A DNA stretch of 64,000 nucleotides from Amyloporia xantha (lineage: Eukaryota > Basidiomycota > Agaricomycetes > Polyporales > Adustoporiaceae): NCBI GenBank assembly GCA_036971615.1, contig JAYKKR010000004.1:1054001-1118000 (forward strand), given 5' to 3'. Position 1 is the first letter of the stretch, and every line of letters starts with the position of its first letter. The translations under genes and the position numbers were made by a program. Under the pieces are notes generated by a model. The model ran no database searches and had not been told where the DNA came from. It worked only from the letters and a program-made list of their open reading frames with translations. Below, piece by piece: positions 11,852 to 22,784 of the stretch.

Positions 11852-12096
11852 TCGAGGATGCGGGCAACGCTCGCGGAGACGCACTCGTACGTTTATACTC
11901 TCTGTATACCCCTTCCGACCCGATAGATAGAGCAGGCAAATCGGCGGAGAGGAGCACTGCGCGGGGGGAAGAAGAGAGGGGTAATCGCACCCGGGTGTCG
12001 TCGTCTCGTCTGGACAATTCGCACATATCATGTATCGGCAAGGATATTCAGTCTCAATGCATTTCTGTTTCCTCGTATGTGCCGCGCGAACCCAAG

Positions 12097-13988
12097 ATGA
12101 ACGAACGACCACCGGTGGTGCGAGCAGGGGAAAAGAGGATACACTTAACACGGGAGGGAGGACTTGTAGTGCCGGCAGGGAACGGAAGGAGCGGGAGGGA
12201 AGGATTCTGGGTAGAAGAAGACGAGGTGGTACATGCGTACGCCTACAAGAAGGTAGCGAACAAGGTAAGGCCGGTGGCGACGACGCTACCTGAAGAATTT
12301 CGAATCGTGCGAAGAGCGCCAGGGGACCCCCTGAGGAACCTACCGGAACTGCCTCGTCGGCCGCCCGAGTTCCACCCGCAGGGGCGTTATACGGACGAGC
12401 GGAGGAAGGCGTTGGACGTAGGGGGAGGGGGATTCCTGTGGCCGGAGGAAGTGAAGTTGGTGGACTTTTTAGTGGGACAGCACGAGCGGGTGTTCGCCTG
12501 GGACGAGACGGAGAAGGGGAGGTTCTCGGACGAATACTTCGACCCGGTCATGATTCCGACGGTGGAACACGTTCCGTGGGTGCTGAAGAACATCCCTATC
12601 CCGCCGGGAATCTTTGATCAGGTCGTACAAATCATCAAGGACAAGATCGCTTCGGGGTGTACGAGCCCTCGAACTCGTCGTACCGGTCCAGGTGGTTCTG
12701 CGTGGTAAAGAAAGACGGGAAGTCCCTCCGGTTGGTGCACGATCTACAACCCCTAAACGGCGTAGCTATCAAGGACGCGGCGGTTCCCCCACTGGTAGAA
12801 CATTTGGCGGAGTCCTTTGGGGGAAGGGGATGTTATGGGATCCTGGACCTATACGTAGCTTTCGACCAGCGGACCCTGGACGCCCGGTCGCGGGACATCA
12901 CCTCGTTCCAGACGCCGCTGGGGGCATTTCGGCTGACCTCGATTCCGATGGGGTATACCAATTCTGCGCAAATTATGCATGGGGATGTGACCTTCATCCT
13001 GCAGGACGAGATTCCGCATGTCACGGTCCCGTTCATCGACGACGTGCCAATTAAAGGGCCAAAGACCCGGTACGAGCTGGAAGGGGGGTATGAGACAATC
13101 GAGGGGAACCCAGGGATAAGGCGATTCGTGTGGGAACACCTACAGAACGTAAATCGGGTGTTGCAACGGATCGGGAACGTGGGAGGGACGTTCTCGGGGA
13201 AGAAGGCGTATTTGTGCGTTCCAGAGGTGGTGGTGGTAGGGCACCGATGCACGTACGAGGGGAGGGTCCCGGAGGAGTCCCGAGTGCAGAAGATCAAGGA
13301 TTGGCCGCGGTGCGAGACGGTAACAAACGTGCGAGGATTTTTGGGGACCTGCGGGCTGGTGCGGATGTTCGTAAAGGACTTCGGGAAAATGGCGCGCCCA
13401 CTCAACGACCTGCTTCGGAAGGGAGCCGACTTCGTATGGGAGGAGGCGCAGGAGGACGCTATGCGGAAGCTGAAGGACGCAGTAATCAACTCACCCGCGC
13501 TCGTCCCGATCGACTATGGGTCCGAACGGGAGGTAATTCTGGCGGTGGATTCATCGTGGATCGGGGTGGGGTTCGTGATCTTACAGAAAGGGGAGGACGG
13601 GAAGAGAAGGCCAAACCGGTTCGGGTCCATAACGTGGAACGAACGCGAATCCCGATACTCGCAAGCCAAGCTGGAGCTGTTTGGGTTGTTCCGGGCGCTG
13701 CGAGCGTGCCGGATCTACATTATCGGAGTGAAGAAGCTGGTCGTCGAAGTCGACGCCAAATATATTAAGGGGATGCTAAATAACCCAGACATCCAACCAA
13801 ACGCCACTATCAACAGATGGATCGCTGGGATCCTCCTATTCGACTTCAAGCTGGTACACGTGCCGGGGAACGGCATGCGGGGGCGGATGGGCTTTCGCGG
13901 CGGGGAGCAGCAGAGGAAGACCCGGAAGAGGAAGATGACTTTGAAGAGTGGATTGACGAGGCCTACGCGTTCACCATGGAGGTCTTGA
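12097..13988 (+). pseudogene. Element B reverse transcriptase and RNase H, frameshifted
   Basis: The N-terminal part (ATG at 12097) runs to I-K-D-K-I-A-S-G near 12655. There the frame shifts, and RT continues in the frame 12657-13988: W-F-C-V-V-K-K-D-G-K, L-V-H-D-L-Q-P-L-N, Y-V-A-F-D, S-I-P-M-G-Y-T-N-S, and the catalytic F-I-D-D at 13032-13043 in place of the usual Y-x-D-D. Thumb (G-F-L-G-T-C-G-L) and RNase H (A-V-D-S-S near 13545, A-K-L-E-L near 13666) follow, ending in V-P-G-N near 13860 with a further frame change. The F-I-D-D and G-F-L-G-T-C-G motifs fit a Gypsy clade abundant in Agaricomycetes. Confidence 0.8.
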
Positions 13989-14028
13989 ATACGCCGGGAG
14001 GGAAGAGGGACGGAGAGGGACTGATGGT

Positions 14029-14997
14029 GTGGTCGCTGGACGCGGGAGAGGGGGTAGAGATCCCAGAGGTCAGCAACGGAGGGGCGCGGGAGGAAAGGGT
14101 GCGGAAGGTAGACGAATTTTTACGAGACCCGAGGCGGCCGGAAGGAATGGACGAGAGGCAGTTCACCTCGTTTGTCCGTTACGCCAGCAAGTTCTTTGTC
14201 AAAGGGGGAGGCTCTGGAAGAAAGATAAAGGAGGGAAGCACAAGGTGGTGGTGGAGAAAGGGAAGCGGTACGGCCTGATGAAAGAGGCGCACGACTCCCT
14301 CGGGCACAAAGGGATCTTCACGGTGCGCGCCCGGCTCCTCGAACGATTCTGGTGGGTTAGTCTCGATCACGACGTAAAATGGTATGTGGGAAGCTGCCAT
14401 GAGTGTCAGCTCCGCAAGGCGCACAAGTACCACATCCCACCGACGGTACCTATGCCGGGGGGGCTGTTTTCGAAGGTGCACATGGACTCGATGCACATGC
14501 CAACAGCATACGGGTACACGCATATCGTCCAAGCGCGCTGTTCCCTGTCGTCTTACCCGGAATGGCGGATGCTGCGGAAGGAGACAGGAGTTACGATTGG
14601 GAACTTCATCTACGAGGAGCTGCTGTGTCGGTGGGGAGCGGTGGAGGAAATTGTTACGGATAACGGGACACCGTTTGTCGCGGCGTTGGAACACTTGCGG
14701 GAACGGTACAAAATCAACCATATTCGAATCTCAGCGTACAACTCACAGGCGAACGGGATCGTGGAGCGGAGGCACCGGGACGTACGGGAAGCGGCGGTTA
14801 AGCTTTGTGGAGGGAACGAGAAGGGGTGGCCCAAGGTGATGCATGCCGTGTTTTGGGCGGAACGGGTGACGATTCAGAAATCGACGGGCACCTCGCCTTT
14901 CTATATCGCGCACGGGATCGAGCCAGTTTTCCCTTTCGACCTGGCGGAAGCTACGTACTTGGTGCCGCCCGACCGGAAGGAGATCAGCGATGTGGAC
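14029..14997 (+). pseudogene. Element B integrase, N-terminal part and catalytic core, split by element D
   Basis: An HHCC zinc module (H-D-S-L-G-H to C-H-E-C, about 14287-14412) is followed by the core with D in M-D-S-M-H near 14485, D in V-T-D-N-G near 14658 and E in I-V-E-R-R near 14762 (34 residues between the last two). Element D interrupts the gene just after the codons for S-D-V-D. Beyond D the protein resumes at 21241 in a matching frame. Without D the frame would read smoothly from S-D-V-D into L-L-E-I-R. Confidence 0.8.
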
Positions 14998-15104
14998 GAG
15001 CCCATTCAGTCATTATAGCCTACTCTATAGGGAGAGATATGGGTGAAATTCTTATTACTTTGTCAGGAGAGCGGACGTCGGCCGACGCCCTCGCTATAGC
15101 CTAC

Positions 15105-15890
15105 AGTCAAGGGTCGGCCGAGGGCTATAATATAGCCTGCAGATACAGTGCGGCCGACTGCGCCATATTTCCCTGGTATATTCTTGCCTTCAGGTAGTGT
15201 CGGCCGAGGGCTATAATATAGCCTTTAGACATGGCGCGGCCGACTGCGCCATATTTCCCTGGTATATTCTTGCCTTCAGGTAGTGTCGGCCGAGGGCTAT
15301 AATATAGCCTTTAGACATGGCGCGGCCGACTGCGCCATATTTCCCTGGTATATTCTCGCCTTCAAGTAGTGTCGGCCGAGGGCTATAATATAGCCTGCAG
15401 ATACAGCGCGGCCGACTGCGCCATATTTCCCTGGTATATTCTTGCCTTCAGGTAGTGTCGGCCGAGGGCTATAATATAGCCTTTAGACATGGCGCGGCCG
15501 ACTGCGCCATATTTCCCTGGTATATTCTCGCCTTCAAGTAGTGTCGGCCGAGGGCTATAATATAGCCTGCAGATACAGCGCGGCCGACTGCGCCATATTT
15601 CCCTGGTATATTCTTGCCTTCAGGTAGTGTCGGCCGAGGGCTATAATATAGCCTTTAGACATGGCGCGGCCGACTGCGCCATATTTCCCTGGTATATTCT
15701 CGCCTTCAAGTAGTGTCGGCCGAGGGCTATAATATAGCCTTTAGACATGGCACGGCCGACTGCGCCATATTTCCCTGGTATATTCTCGCCTTCAAGTAGT
15801 GTCGGCCGAGGGCTATAATATAGCCTACAAATACGGCGCGGCCGAGTGCGCCATATTATTGTGGTATATTCTGGCCTTCAATGTAGGGAT
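15105..15890. repeat. 86-bp tandem array, left arm of D
   Basis: About nine copies of a unit beginning GTGTCGGCCGAGGGCTATAA and ending TTCTTGCCTTCAGGTA. Each unit has internal palindromes: TCGGCCGA, GGCTATAATATAGCC and a GGCGCGGCC/GGCCGACTGCGCC block. Copies differ by a few bases, and the last is the most diverged. Confidence 0.85.
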
Positions 15891-15939
15891 GGCCGAGGTG
15901 TATCATATAGCCTACAGACAGGGCACAGCTGACTGCGCC

Positions 15940-17640
15940 ATAAACTCTAGCTATATTTCAGCATGGCGCAGCTTGATAGAGCATGGCACTGTGTTGGGAA
16001 TTTAATCCTACAGCTCTGCAAACTGCGCAGCTTTTTGGGAATTTGATGGCACAGTTGTCCAAAGCATGGCGCTTTTTTGACAATCTGATGGCGCAGCTTG
16101 GTAGAGCATGGCGCTTTTTGGGGGAATGTCATGGCACAACTTTGTAAAGCATGGCACATTTTTTTGGGAATTTTATGGCGCTTTTTTGACAGTCTCGTGG
16201 TGCAGCTCTCCAAAGCATGGCGCAGCTCTCCCAACCATGGCGCTTTGTTGGGATTCTCATGGTGCAGCTTTATAAAGCATGGCGCATTTTTGAGAATCTC
16301 ATGGCGCATTTTTGAGAATCTCATGGCGCAGCTTTGTAAAGCATGGCGCTTTTTTGCAAATTTGATGGCACTTTTTTAACAGTCTCATCGCGCACTTCTC
16401 CAAAGCATGGCGCTTGCTTGGATATTTCATGGCACCGCTTTGCAGAGCATGGCGCATTTTTGAGAATCTCATGGCGCAGCTTTGTAAAGCATGGCGCTTT
16501 TTTTGCAAATTTAATGGCGCTTTTTTGACAGTCTCATGGTGCACTTCTCCAAAGCATGGCATAGCTCTTCCAAGCATGGCGCTTTTTTGGATATCTCATG
16601 GCGCAGCTTTGCAAAGCACAGTGCTTTGTTGGGACTTTCATGGCGCTTTTTTGGCGCTTTTTTGTAATTTCATGGCGCCTTTTTGACAGTCTCATGGTGC
16701 ACTTCTCCAAAGCATGGCATAGCTCTCCCAAGCATGGCGCTTTTTTGGATATCTCATGGCGCAGCTTTGCAAAGCATGGCTCTTTTGTGCGAACTTCATG
16801 GCGCTTTTTTGACAGTCTCATGGCACAGCTTTGAGAGCATGGCACTTTCTTGGATATCTCATGGCGCACTTCTCCAAAGCATGGCACAGCTCTCCCAAGC
16901 ATGGCGCTTTTTTGGGAATCTTATGGCACAGCTTTATAAAGCATGGCTCTTTTGTGCGAACTTCATGGCGCTTTTTTGACAGTCTCATGGCGCAGCTTTG
17001 AGAGCATGGCACTTTCTTGGATATCTCATGGCGCACTTCTCCAAAGCATGGCGCAGCTCTCCCAAGCATGGCGCTTTCTTGGATATCTCATAGCGCAGCT
17101 TTGCAGAGCATGGCGCATTTTTGAGAATTTGATGGCGCTTTTTTCACAGTCTCATGGTGCAGCTCTCCAAAGCATGGCGCTTTTTTGACAGCCTCATGGC
17201 GTAGCTCTCTAAAGCATGGTGCTTTGTTGGGATTCTCATGGTGCAGCTTTATAAAGCATGGCGCATTTTTGAGAATCTCATGGCGCAGCTTTGTAAAGCA
17301 TGGCGCTTTTTTGGCAAATTTGATGGCGCTTTTTTGACAGTCTCATGGCGCACTTCTCCTAAGCATGGCACAGCTCTCCCAAGCATGATGCTTTCTTAGA
17401 TATCTCATAGTGCAGCTTTGCAGAGCATGGCGCTTTTTTGGATTTCTCATGGTGCAGCTTTCCAAAGCATGGCGCAGCTCTCCCAACCATGGCGCTTTGT
17501 TAGGATTCTCATGGCGCAGCTTTGCAGAGCATGGCGCTTTTGTGCAAATCTCATCGCGCAGCTTTGTCAAGCATGGCATGTTTTTGAGAATCTCCTGGCG
17601 CAGCTTGTAAAGCTTAGTGCATTTTTGTATGGTGCAGCTT
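15940..17640. repeat. ATGGCGC-rich short repeats, left arm of D
   Basis: Imperfect repeats of roughly 40-45 bp alternate GCATGGCGCTTTTTTG with TCTCATGGCGCAGCTTTG-type segments. The many short open frames on both strands with repeated M-A-L-F and C-K-A-W words are products of the repeat, not genes. Confidence 0.8.
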
Positions 17641-18785
17641 TATAGGCTGTAAAGAGTGATGCCAATTTTGTATCAATCATGCAAAAGATACTTGGTTATA
17701 TGGATGGCTCAGCATTGTAGGTGATGACAGAGCTTTGTAGAGACAGGTGGAGCTTTGATGCAAATAAGAAGAGCACAATTTTTATAAATGACGACACTGG
17801 TAAGGGCAAGCCTGATGGATTGTGAGACCAGTGGATGAGAAATGTGTTGAATGTCAACCTGGTGAATAGCAAGATTGGTGAAGACAAGCCAATTGGATGA
17901 CTAGATGTTTAGTAACAATTTCATTACTGACTACTGCTATGTATTCACAAGTAGTTGATTATACACTCGCCAATACTTGGGCTTATCACAGTTTAGCCTG
18001 AGACACAGTTCATCTGGAACAAGCAGTTTTGTAATATCCCTAGTACTATACATAGTGAGTGTCTACTATTGTCATATAAGCCTGCTATGTATATATGATA
18101 CCTGTCCTTGCAGAACTACTAGTTATAGAAGCCACAAAACAGTGTGTGTTACGACCTACACTTGAGTGAGCTATATTACAAACAACTGTCAACAGTGAAG
18201 TGGCACAGCTGATCTATGGCATATCTCGATGAAATCTCTATACCACATCATAAGACAGGTTTTGTTTAGCTTGTGCACACATATATTGTGCTTGCATAGC
18301 TGTGCTATGCTCTATAAATATGGTCATGGTTCACCACCTTTAGGGGCATAAGTCAGGCATAAGATGCGCGTAAGATGGGTGTAAGACGGGCATAAGATGG
18401 ACATGATATGGGTGTAAGACAGGCCTAAAAGAGCAGAGTTACAATGTTTGTTGGCCAAAATGTTTATTATATGTAATATAATCACATGGAGCAAATCATT
18501 TTACTTAGCAACTTATGCCCCAGGGGTGGTACTTCAAATTATGCATCCATTGGGTTGCAGGATCTCTAGATGCCCATTCCAGATTGCATGTTTAGGCAAC
18601 TGCATAGGAAACAAGCACAAAGATGTGAAGCAAAAGGGTGAATTTGAACCTCGAAAAGCAACCATGACTAGCCTATGTATGATACTACAGAGGACCACCA
18701 TACTTTACAAAGCATTATCATGCAGGGGTGCACCACAAACTTTACACAAATACCCCATACTGTAAAAAGCTGCACCATGACATTC
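17641..18785. other. Loop of element D, AT-rich, no gene recognised
   Basis: This stretch between the arms is mostly single-copy and AT-rich. It contains a run of short repeats of GTAAGACGGGCATAAGATGG type at about 18352-18428. No open frame resembles a transposase or another known domain. Confidence 0.6.
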
Positions 18786-20460
18786 TCACAAATGTGCCAT
18801 GATCTGCAGAGCAGCCTGTGGAATTCGAAAAAGCACTGTGTTATGCCATAAACACGCCATGCTTGACAAAGCTGCGCGATGAGATTTGCACAAAAGCGCC
18901 ATGCTCTGCAAAGCTGCGCCATGAGAATCCTAACAAAGCGCCATGGTTGGGAGAGCTGCGCCATGCTTTGGAAAGCTGCACCATGAGAAATCCAAAAAGC
19001 GCCATGCTCTGCAAAGCTGCACTATGAGATATCTAAGAAAGCATCATGCTTGGGAGAGCTGTGCCATGCTTAGGAGAAGTGCGCCATGAGACTGTCAAAA
19101 AGCGCCATCAAATTTGCCAAAAAGCGCCATGCTTTACAAAGCTGCGCCATGAGATTCTCAAAATGCGCCATGCTTTATAAAGCTGCACCATGAGAATCCC
19201 AACAAAGCACCATGCTTTAGAGAGCTACGCCATGAGGCTGTCAAAAAGCGCCATGCTTTGGAGAGCTGCACCATGAGACTGTGAAAAAAGCGCCATCAAA
19301 TTCTCAAAAATGCGCCATGCTCTGCAAAGCTGCGCTATGAGATATCCAAGAAAGCGCCATGCTTGGGAGAGCTGCGCCATGCTTTGGAGAAGTGCGCCAT
19401 GAGATATCCAAGAAAGTGCCATGCTCTCAAAGCTGCGCCATGAGACTGTCAAAAAAGCGCCATGAAGTTCGCACAAAAGAGCCATGCTTTATAAAGCTGT
19501 GCCATAAGATTCCCAAAAAAGCGCCATGCTTGGGAGAGCTGTGCCATGCTTTGGAGAAGTGCGCCATGAGATATCCAAGAAAGTGCCATGCTCTCAAAGC
19601 TGTGCCATGAGACTGTCAAAAAAGCGCCATGAAGTTCGCACAAAAGAGCCATGCTTTGCAAAGCTGCGCCATGAGATATCCAAAAAAGCGCCATGCTTGG
19701 GAGAGCTATGCCATGCTTTGGAGAAGTGCACCATGAGACTGTCAAAAAGGCGCCATGAAATTACAAAAAAGCGCCAAAAAAGCGCCATGAAAGTCCCAAC
19801 AAAGCACTGTGCTTTGCAAAGCTGCGCCATGAGATATCCAAAAAAGCGCCATGCTTGGAAGAGCTATGCCATGCTTTGGAGAAGTGCACCATGAGACTGT
19901 CAAAAAAGCGCCATTAAATTTGCAAAAAAAGCGCCATGCTTTACAAAGCTGCGCCATGAGATTCTCAAAAATGCGCCATGCTCTGCAAAGCGGTGCCATG
20001 AAATATCCAAGCAAGCGCCATGCTTTGGAGAAGTGCGCGATGAGACTGTTAAAAAAGTGCCATCAAATTTGCAAAAAAGCGCCATGCTTTACAAAGCTGC
20101 GCCATGAGATTCTCAAAAATGCGCCATGCTTTATAAAGCTGCACCATGAGAATCCCAACAAAGCGCCATGGTTGGGAGAGCTGCGCCATGCTTTGGAGAG
20201 CTGCACCACGAGACTGTCAAAAAAGCGCCATAAAATTCCCAAAAAAATGTGCCATGCTTTACAAAGTTGTGCCATGACATTCCCCCAAAAAGCGCCATGC
20301 TCTACCAAGCTGCGCCATCAGATTGTCAAAAAAGCGCCATGCTTTGGACAACTGTGCCATCAAATTCCCAAAAAAGCTGCGCAGTTTGCAGAGCTGTAGG
20401 ATTAAATTCCCAACACAGTGCCATGCTCTATCAAGCTGCGCCATGCTGAAATATAGCTAG
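18786..20460. repeat. ATGGCGC-rich short repeats, right arm of D (inverted)
   Basis: Reverse complement of the left inner array. Exact pairing with the left arm can be followed from about 18856 outward; the first 70 bases are more diverged. Confidence 0.8.
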
Positions 20461-20529
20461 AGTTTATGGCGCAGTCAGCTGTGCCCTGTCTGTAGGCTAT
20501 ATGATACACCTCGGCCATCCCTACATTGA

Positions 20530-21125
20530 AGGCCAGAATATACCACAATAATATGGCGCACTCGGCCGCGCCGTATCTGCAGGCTATATTATAGCCCTCG
20601 GCCGACACTACTTGAAGGCGAGAATATACCAGGGAAATATGGCGCAGTCGGCCGCGCCATGTCTAAAGGCTATATTATAGCCCCGGCCGACACTACTTGA
20701 AGGCGAGAATATACCAGGGAAATATGGCGCAGTCGGCCGCGCCATGTCTAAAGGCTATATTATAGCCCTCGGCCGACACTACTTGAAGGCGAGAATATAC
20801 CAGGGAAATATGGCGCAGTCGGCCGCGCCATGTCTAAAGGCTATATTATAGCCCTCGGCCGACACTACTTGAAGGCGAGAATATACCAGGGAAATATGGC
20901 GCAGTCGGCCGCGCCATGTCTAAAGGCTATATTATAGCCCTCGGCCGACACTACTTGAAGGCGAGAATATACCAGGGAAATATGGCGCAGTCGGCCGCGC
21001 CATGTCTAAAGGCTATATTATAGCCCTCGGCCGACACTACCTGAAGGCAAGAATATACCAGGGAAATATGGCGCAGTCGGCCGCACTGTATCTGCAGGCT
21101 ATATTATAGCCCTCGGCCGACCCTT
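20530..21125. repeat. 86-bp tandem array, right arm of D (inverted)
   Basis: About seven copies of the same 86-bp unit as the left array, in reverse orientation. The arms thus differ by about two units, suggesting expansion or contraction after insertion. Confidence 0.8.
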
Positions 21126-21240
21126 GACTGTAGGCTATAGCGAGGGCGTCGGCCGACGTCCGCTCTCCTGACAAAGTAATAAGAATTTCACCCATATCTC
21201 TCCCTATAGAGTAGGCTATAGTGACTGAATGGTGTGTGTG

Positions 21241-21687
21241 GACCTACTTGAAATACGGGGGCGGCAGCTGCTCAAACGGGCGGAGGATTTGCGGGACGTA
21301 CGGCGGAGGGTGCTAGCGGCTCGATACGCGTCGGTCAAGGATTTCGAGCGGCGGTTCGCGCGGACAATCAAGGATTTTGTGTTCACGGCGGGGGATCTGG
21401 TGCTAGTGCGGAACTCACAGATTGAGACGGAACATAGCAGGAAATCAAAACCCCGGTATTTCGGGCCTATGGTTGTCGTACGGCGTACAAAAGGAGGAGC
21501 CTACATACTCGCGGAACTAACAGGAGCGGTGTCGAGACTACGGTATGCAGCTTTCCGTGTGGTACCGTATAAGGCGCGAAAGGAGGTTGCACTAGACGTG
21601 CGCAAGATCGTCGAGGAAGCGGAAGAAGCGCAAAAGGGGTATTGGACGAAATGGAAGCGGGGAGGAAGATGTGGGTCGGGACAGTGA
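21241..21687 (+). pseudogene. Element B integrase, C-terminal part
   Basis: Continues the integrase after element D: V-D-L-L-E-I-R, a long basic helix, then a GPY-like module with G-D-L-V-L-V-R-N-S near 21390, Y-F-G-P-M near 21460 and a closing F-R-V-V-P-Y near 21553. A TGA follows at 21685-21687. Its codons overlap, on the other strand, the possible 3' end of the antisense gene at 21690-22494. Confidence 0.75.
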
Positions 21688-21689
21688 GC

Positions 21690-22494
21690 AAAAGAATTAT
21701 GGGGAGGAAACGGGAGGGGAGGGATCGAGCGGGGAGGAAGGATCCGATGACGGGGGAAGAGTAAGGTACGGGAGGAGGGTCGGGGGAAGGGAGGCGGGCT
21801 TCCAGGGCGAGGACGCGGCGAAGAAGGGACTGGATGACGGTGTTGTGGGTAGAGAGGGAAAAGGCGGCTCGATCGAATCCGTGGGCGACCTGGTCTTGGA
21901 GGATACGCAAGGCGGACGAGGAATCACGGGCACGCGCGTGGACCTCGGCACGAAGAAGGGACATGGACGTACCCAGCGCGGAAGAAAGGGCCGTGTCTTG
22001 GAGAGACAAACGGTGATCTACTTCTGCGAGGATCTCGAGGGCGCGGGCAATGACGTCAGAGCGCAGCGGGTCCATTTGCACTTGAAGGATCTGAGCGAGA
22101 GCGGGCTCGAGTTGGTCGATGCGGGCTTGGAGTTGGACGTTTTGGAGTTCTAATGCGGTTAGGCGGACGGGGACCGGCGGCGGATGCGGGAGGTAGCGCA
22201 GGCGGAAGGAGTCCACCACAGCACGGCGGGCAAGGACATCAATCCCGGGGGCAGGCTCCGACGGGGACAAAGGATCATAGTCCTCCGGGAGCGTGGAATG
22301 AAGGATGGCCTAGACGGGAGTTCAGGGACAAGGAATGGTGTGGGCGGAAGGGGAGCACGTACCTCGGCGGTGTCTACGGCGTGGACCCACGCGATGCGCG
22401 CGGGTGGATCGGAGGGGATGGGGGTGTCACAGAGGACCTGCAGGTACCTTTCGCGGGCCTCCTCAGGGGAAAACACCGGGGGCGTCGCGCTCAT
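21690..22494 (-). CDS. Antisense gene 2 of element B (spliced, unknown function)
   Basis: The minus-strand ATG at 22494 opens 44 residues ending in P-S-D-P-P-A-R-I-A-W-V-H-A-V-D-T-A-E. A clear intron follows (22310-22362, 53 bp, GTACGT to GTCTAG). Both exons are phase 0, and exon 2 continues A-I-L-H-S-T-L-P-E-D-Y-D. Exon 2 predicts a helical, possibly coiled-coil stretch (L-E-L-Q-N-V-Q-L-Q-A-R-I-D-Q-L-E) and a further Ala/Leu-rich helix region. The frame stays open to 21467 across integrase codons, so the true 3' end is uncertain; I end it at the integrase stop. The motif and intron position match those of antisense gene 1 and the LTR frame. No known domain recognised. Confidence 0.55.
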
Positions 22495-22784
22495 GAGGCT
22501 GGGCAGGAAGGCAGGGAGGCGAGGTGGAAGAGACTCAGGGAAATCGGGGACGGGCGGCGGTAGTTATACCTAGGGGGCGCAACACGCGCTGGCCGCGAGG
22601 CGGCTTCTACGCAGAACGCGAGGAGACACGCGGCAGGGGCACTCGGGCGGACGGGGACTGTGGGACGAGTAACTGACATGCATTGATTTTAGCCGATCAA
22701 CGGCGGGCGGCGGCGCGTACATACAAGACAAGCGGTACAGATGACAGACTGACGGGTACTACGACTACGAGATAATGCTACATT

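Larger units (their letters stand above)
14998..21236. mobile_element. Element D: 6.2-kb fold-back (long inverted-repeat) element
   Basis: The left arm (14998 to about 17578) and right arm (about 18856-21236) are inverted copies of each other around a loop of about 1.3 kb. The outermost bases pair as CCATTCAGTCA (15002-15012) with TGACTGAATGG (21222-21232). The direct repeat TGTGGAC flanks the element (14991-14997 and 21237-21243). A 9-bp duplication with two mismatches is also possible, since the interrupted codons read GATGTGGAC and TGTGTGGAC. The arms have an outer 86-bp tandem array and an inner array of about 40-bp units rich in ATGGCGC. No transposase is visible, so D is non-autonomous. 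Long TIRs and a 7-9 bp duplication recall Mutator-like elements, but the superfamily is not established. Confidence 0.8.

Noticed and set aside
15105..15890. CRISPR-like array
   Set aside because: The 86-bp units are head-to-tail repeats without distinct unique spacers, and the host is a eukaryote. They are a tandem array inside an inverted-repeat element.
15947..20608. Many open frames of 60-180 codons on both strands with repeated M-A-L-F, C-K-A-W and R-H-A-L-Q-S words
   Set aside because: They are translations of the ATGGCGC-rich tandem repeats of element D, mirror-imaged between arms, with no domain or start context.
14998..21236. Element D as a Helitron, or as a TA-target (mariner-like) element starting at TATAGCC
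   Set aside because: The inverted pairing continues outward past TATAGCC to CCATTCAG, and the flanking codons show a 7-9 bp duplication. Neither fits a TA target or a Helitron.
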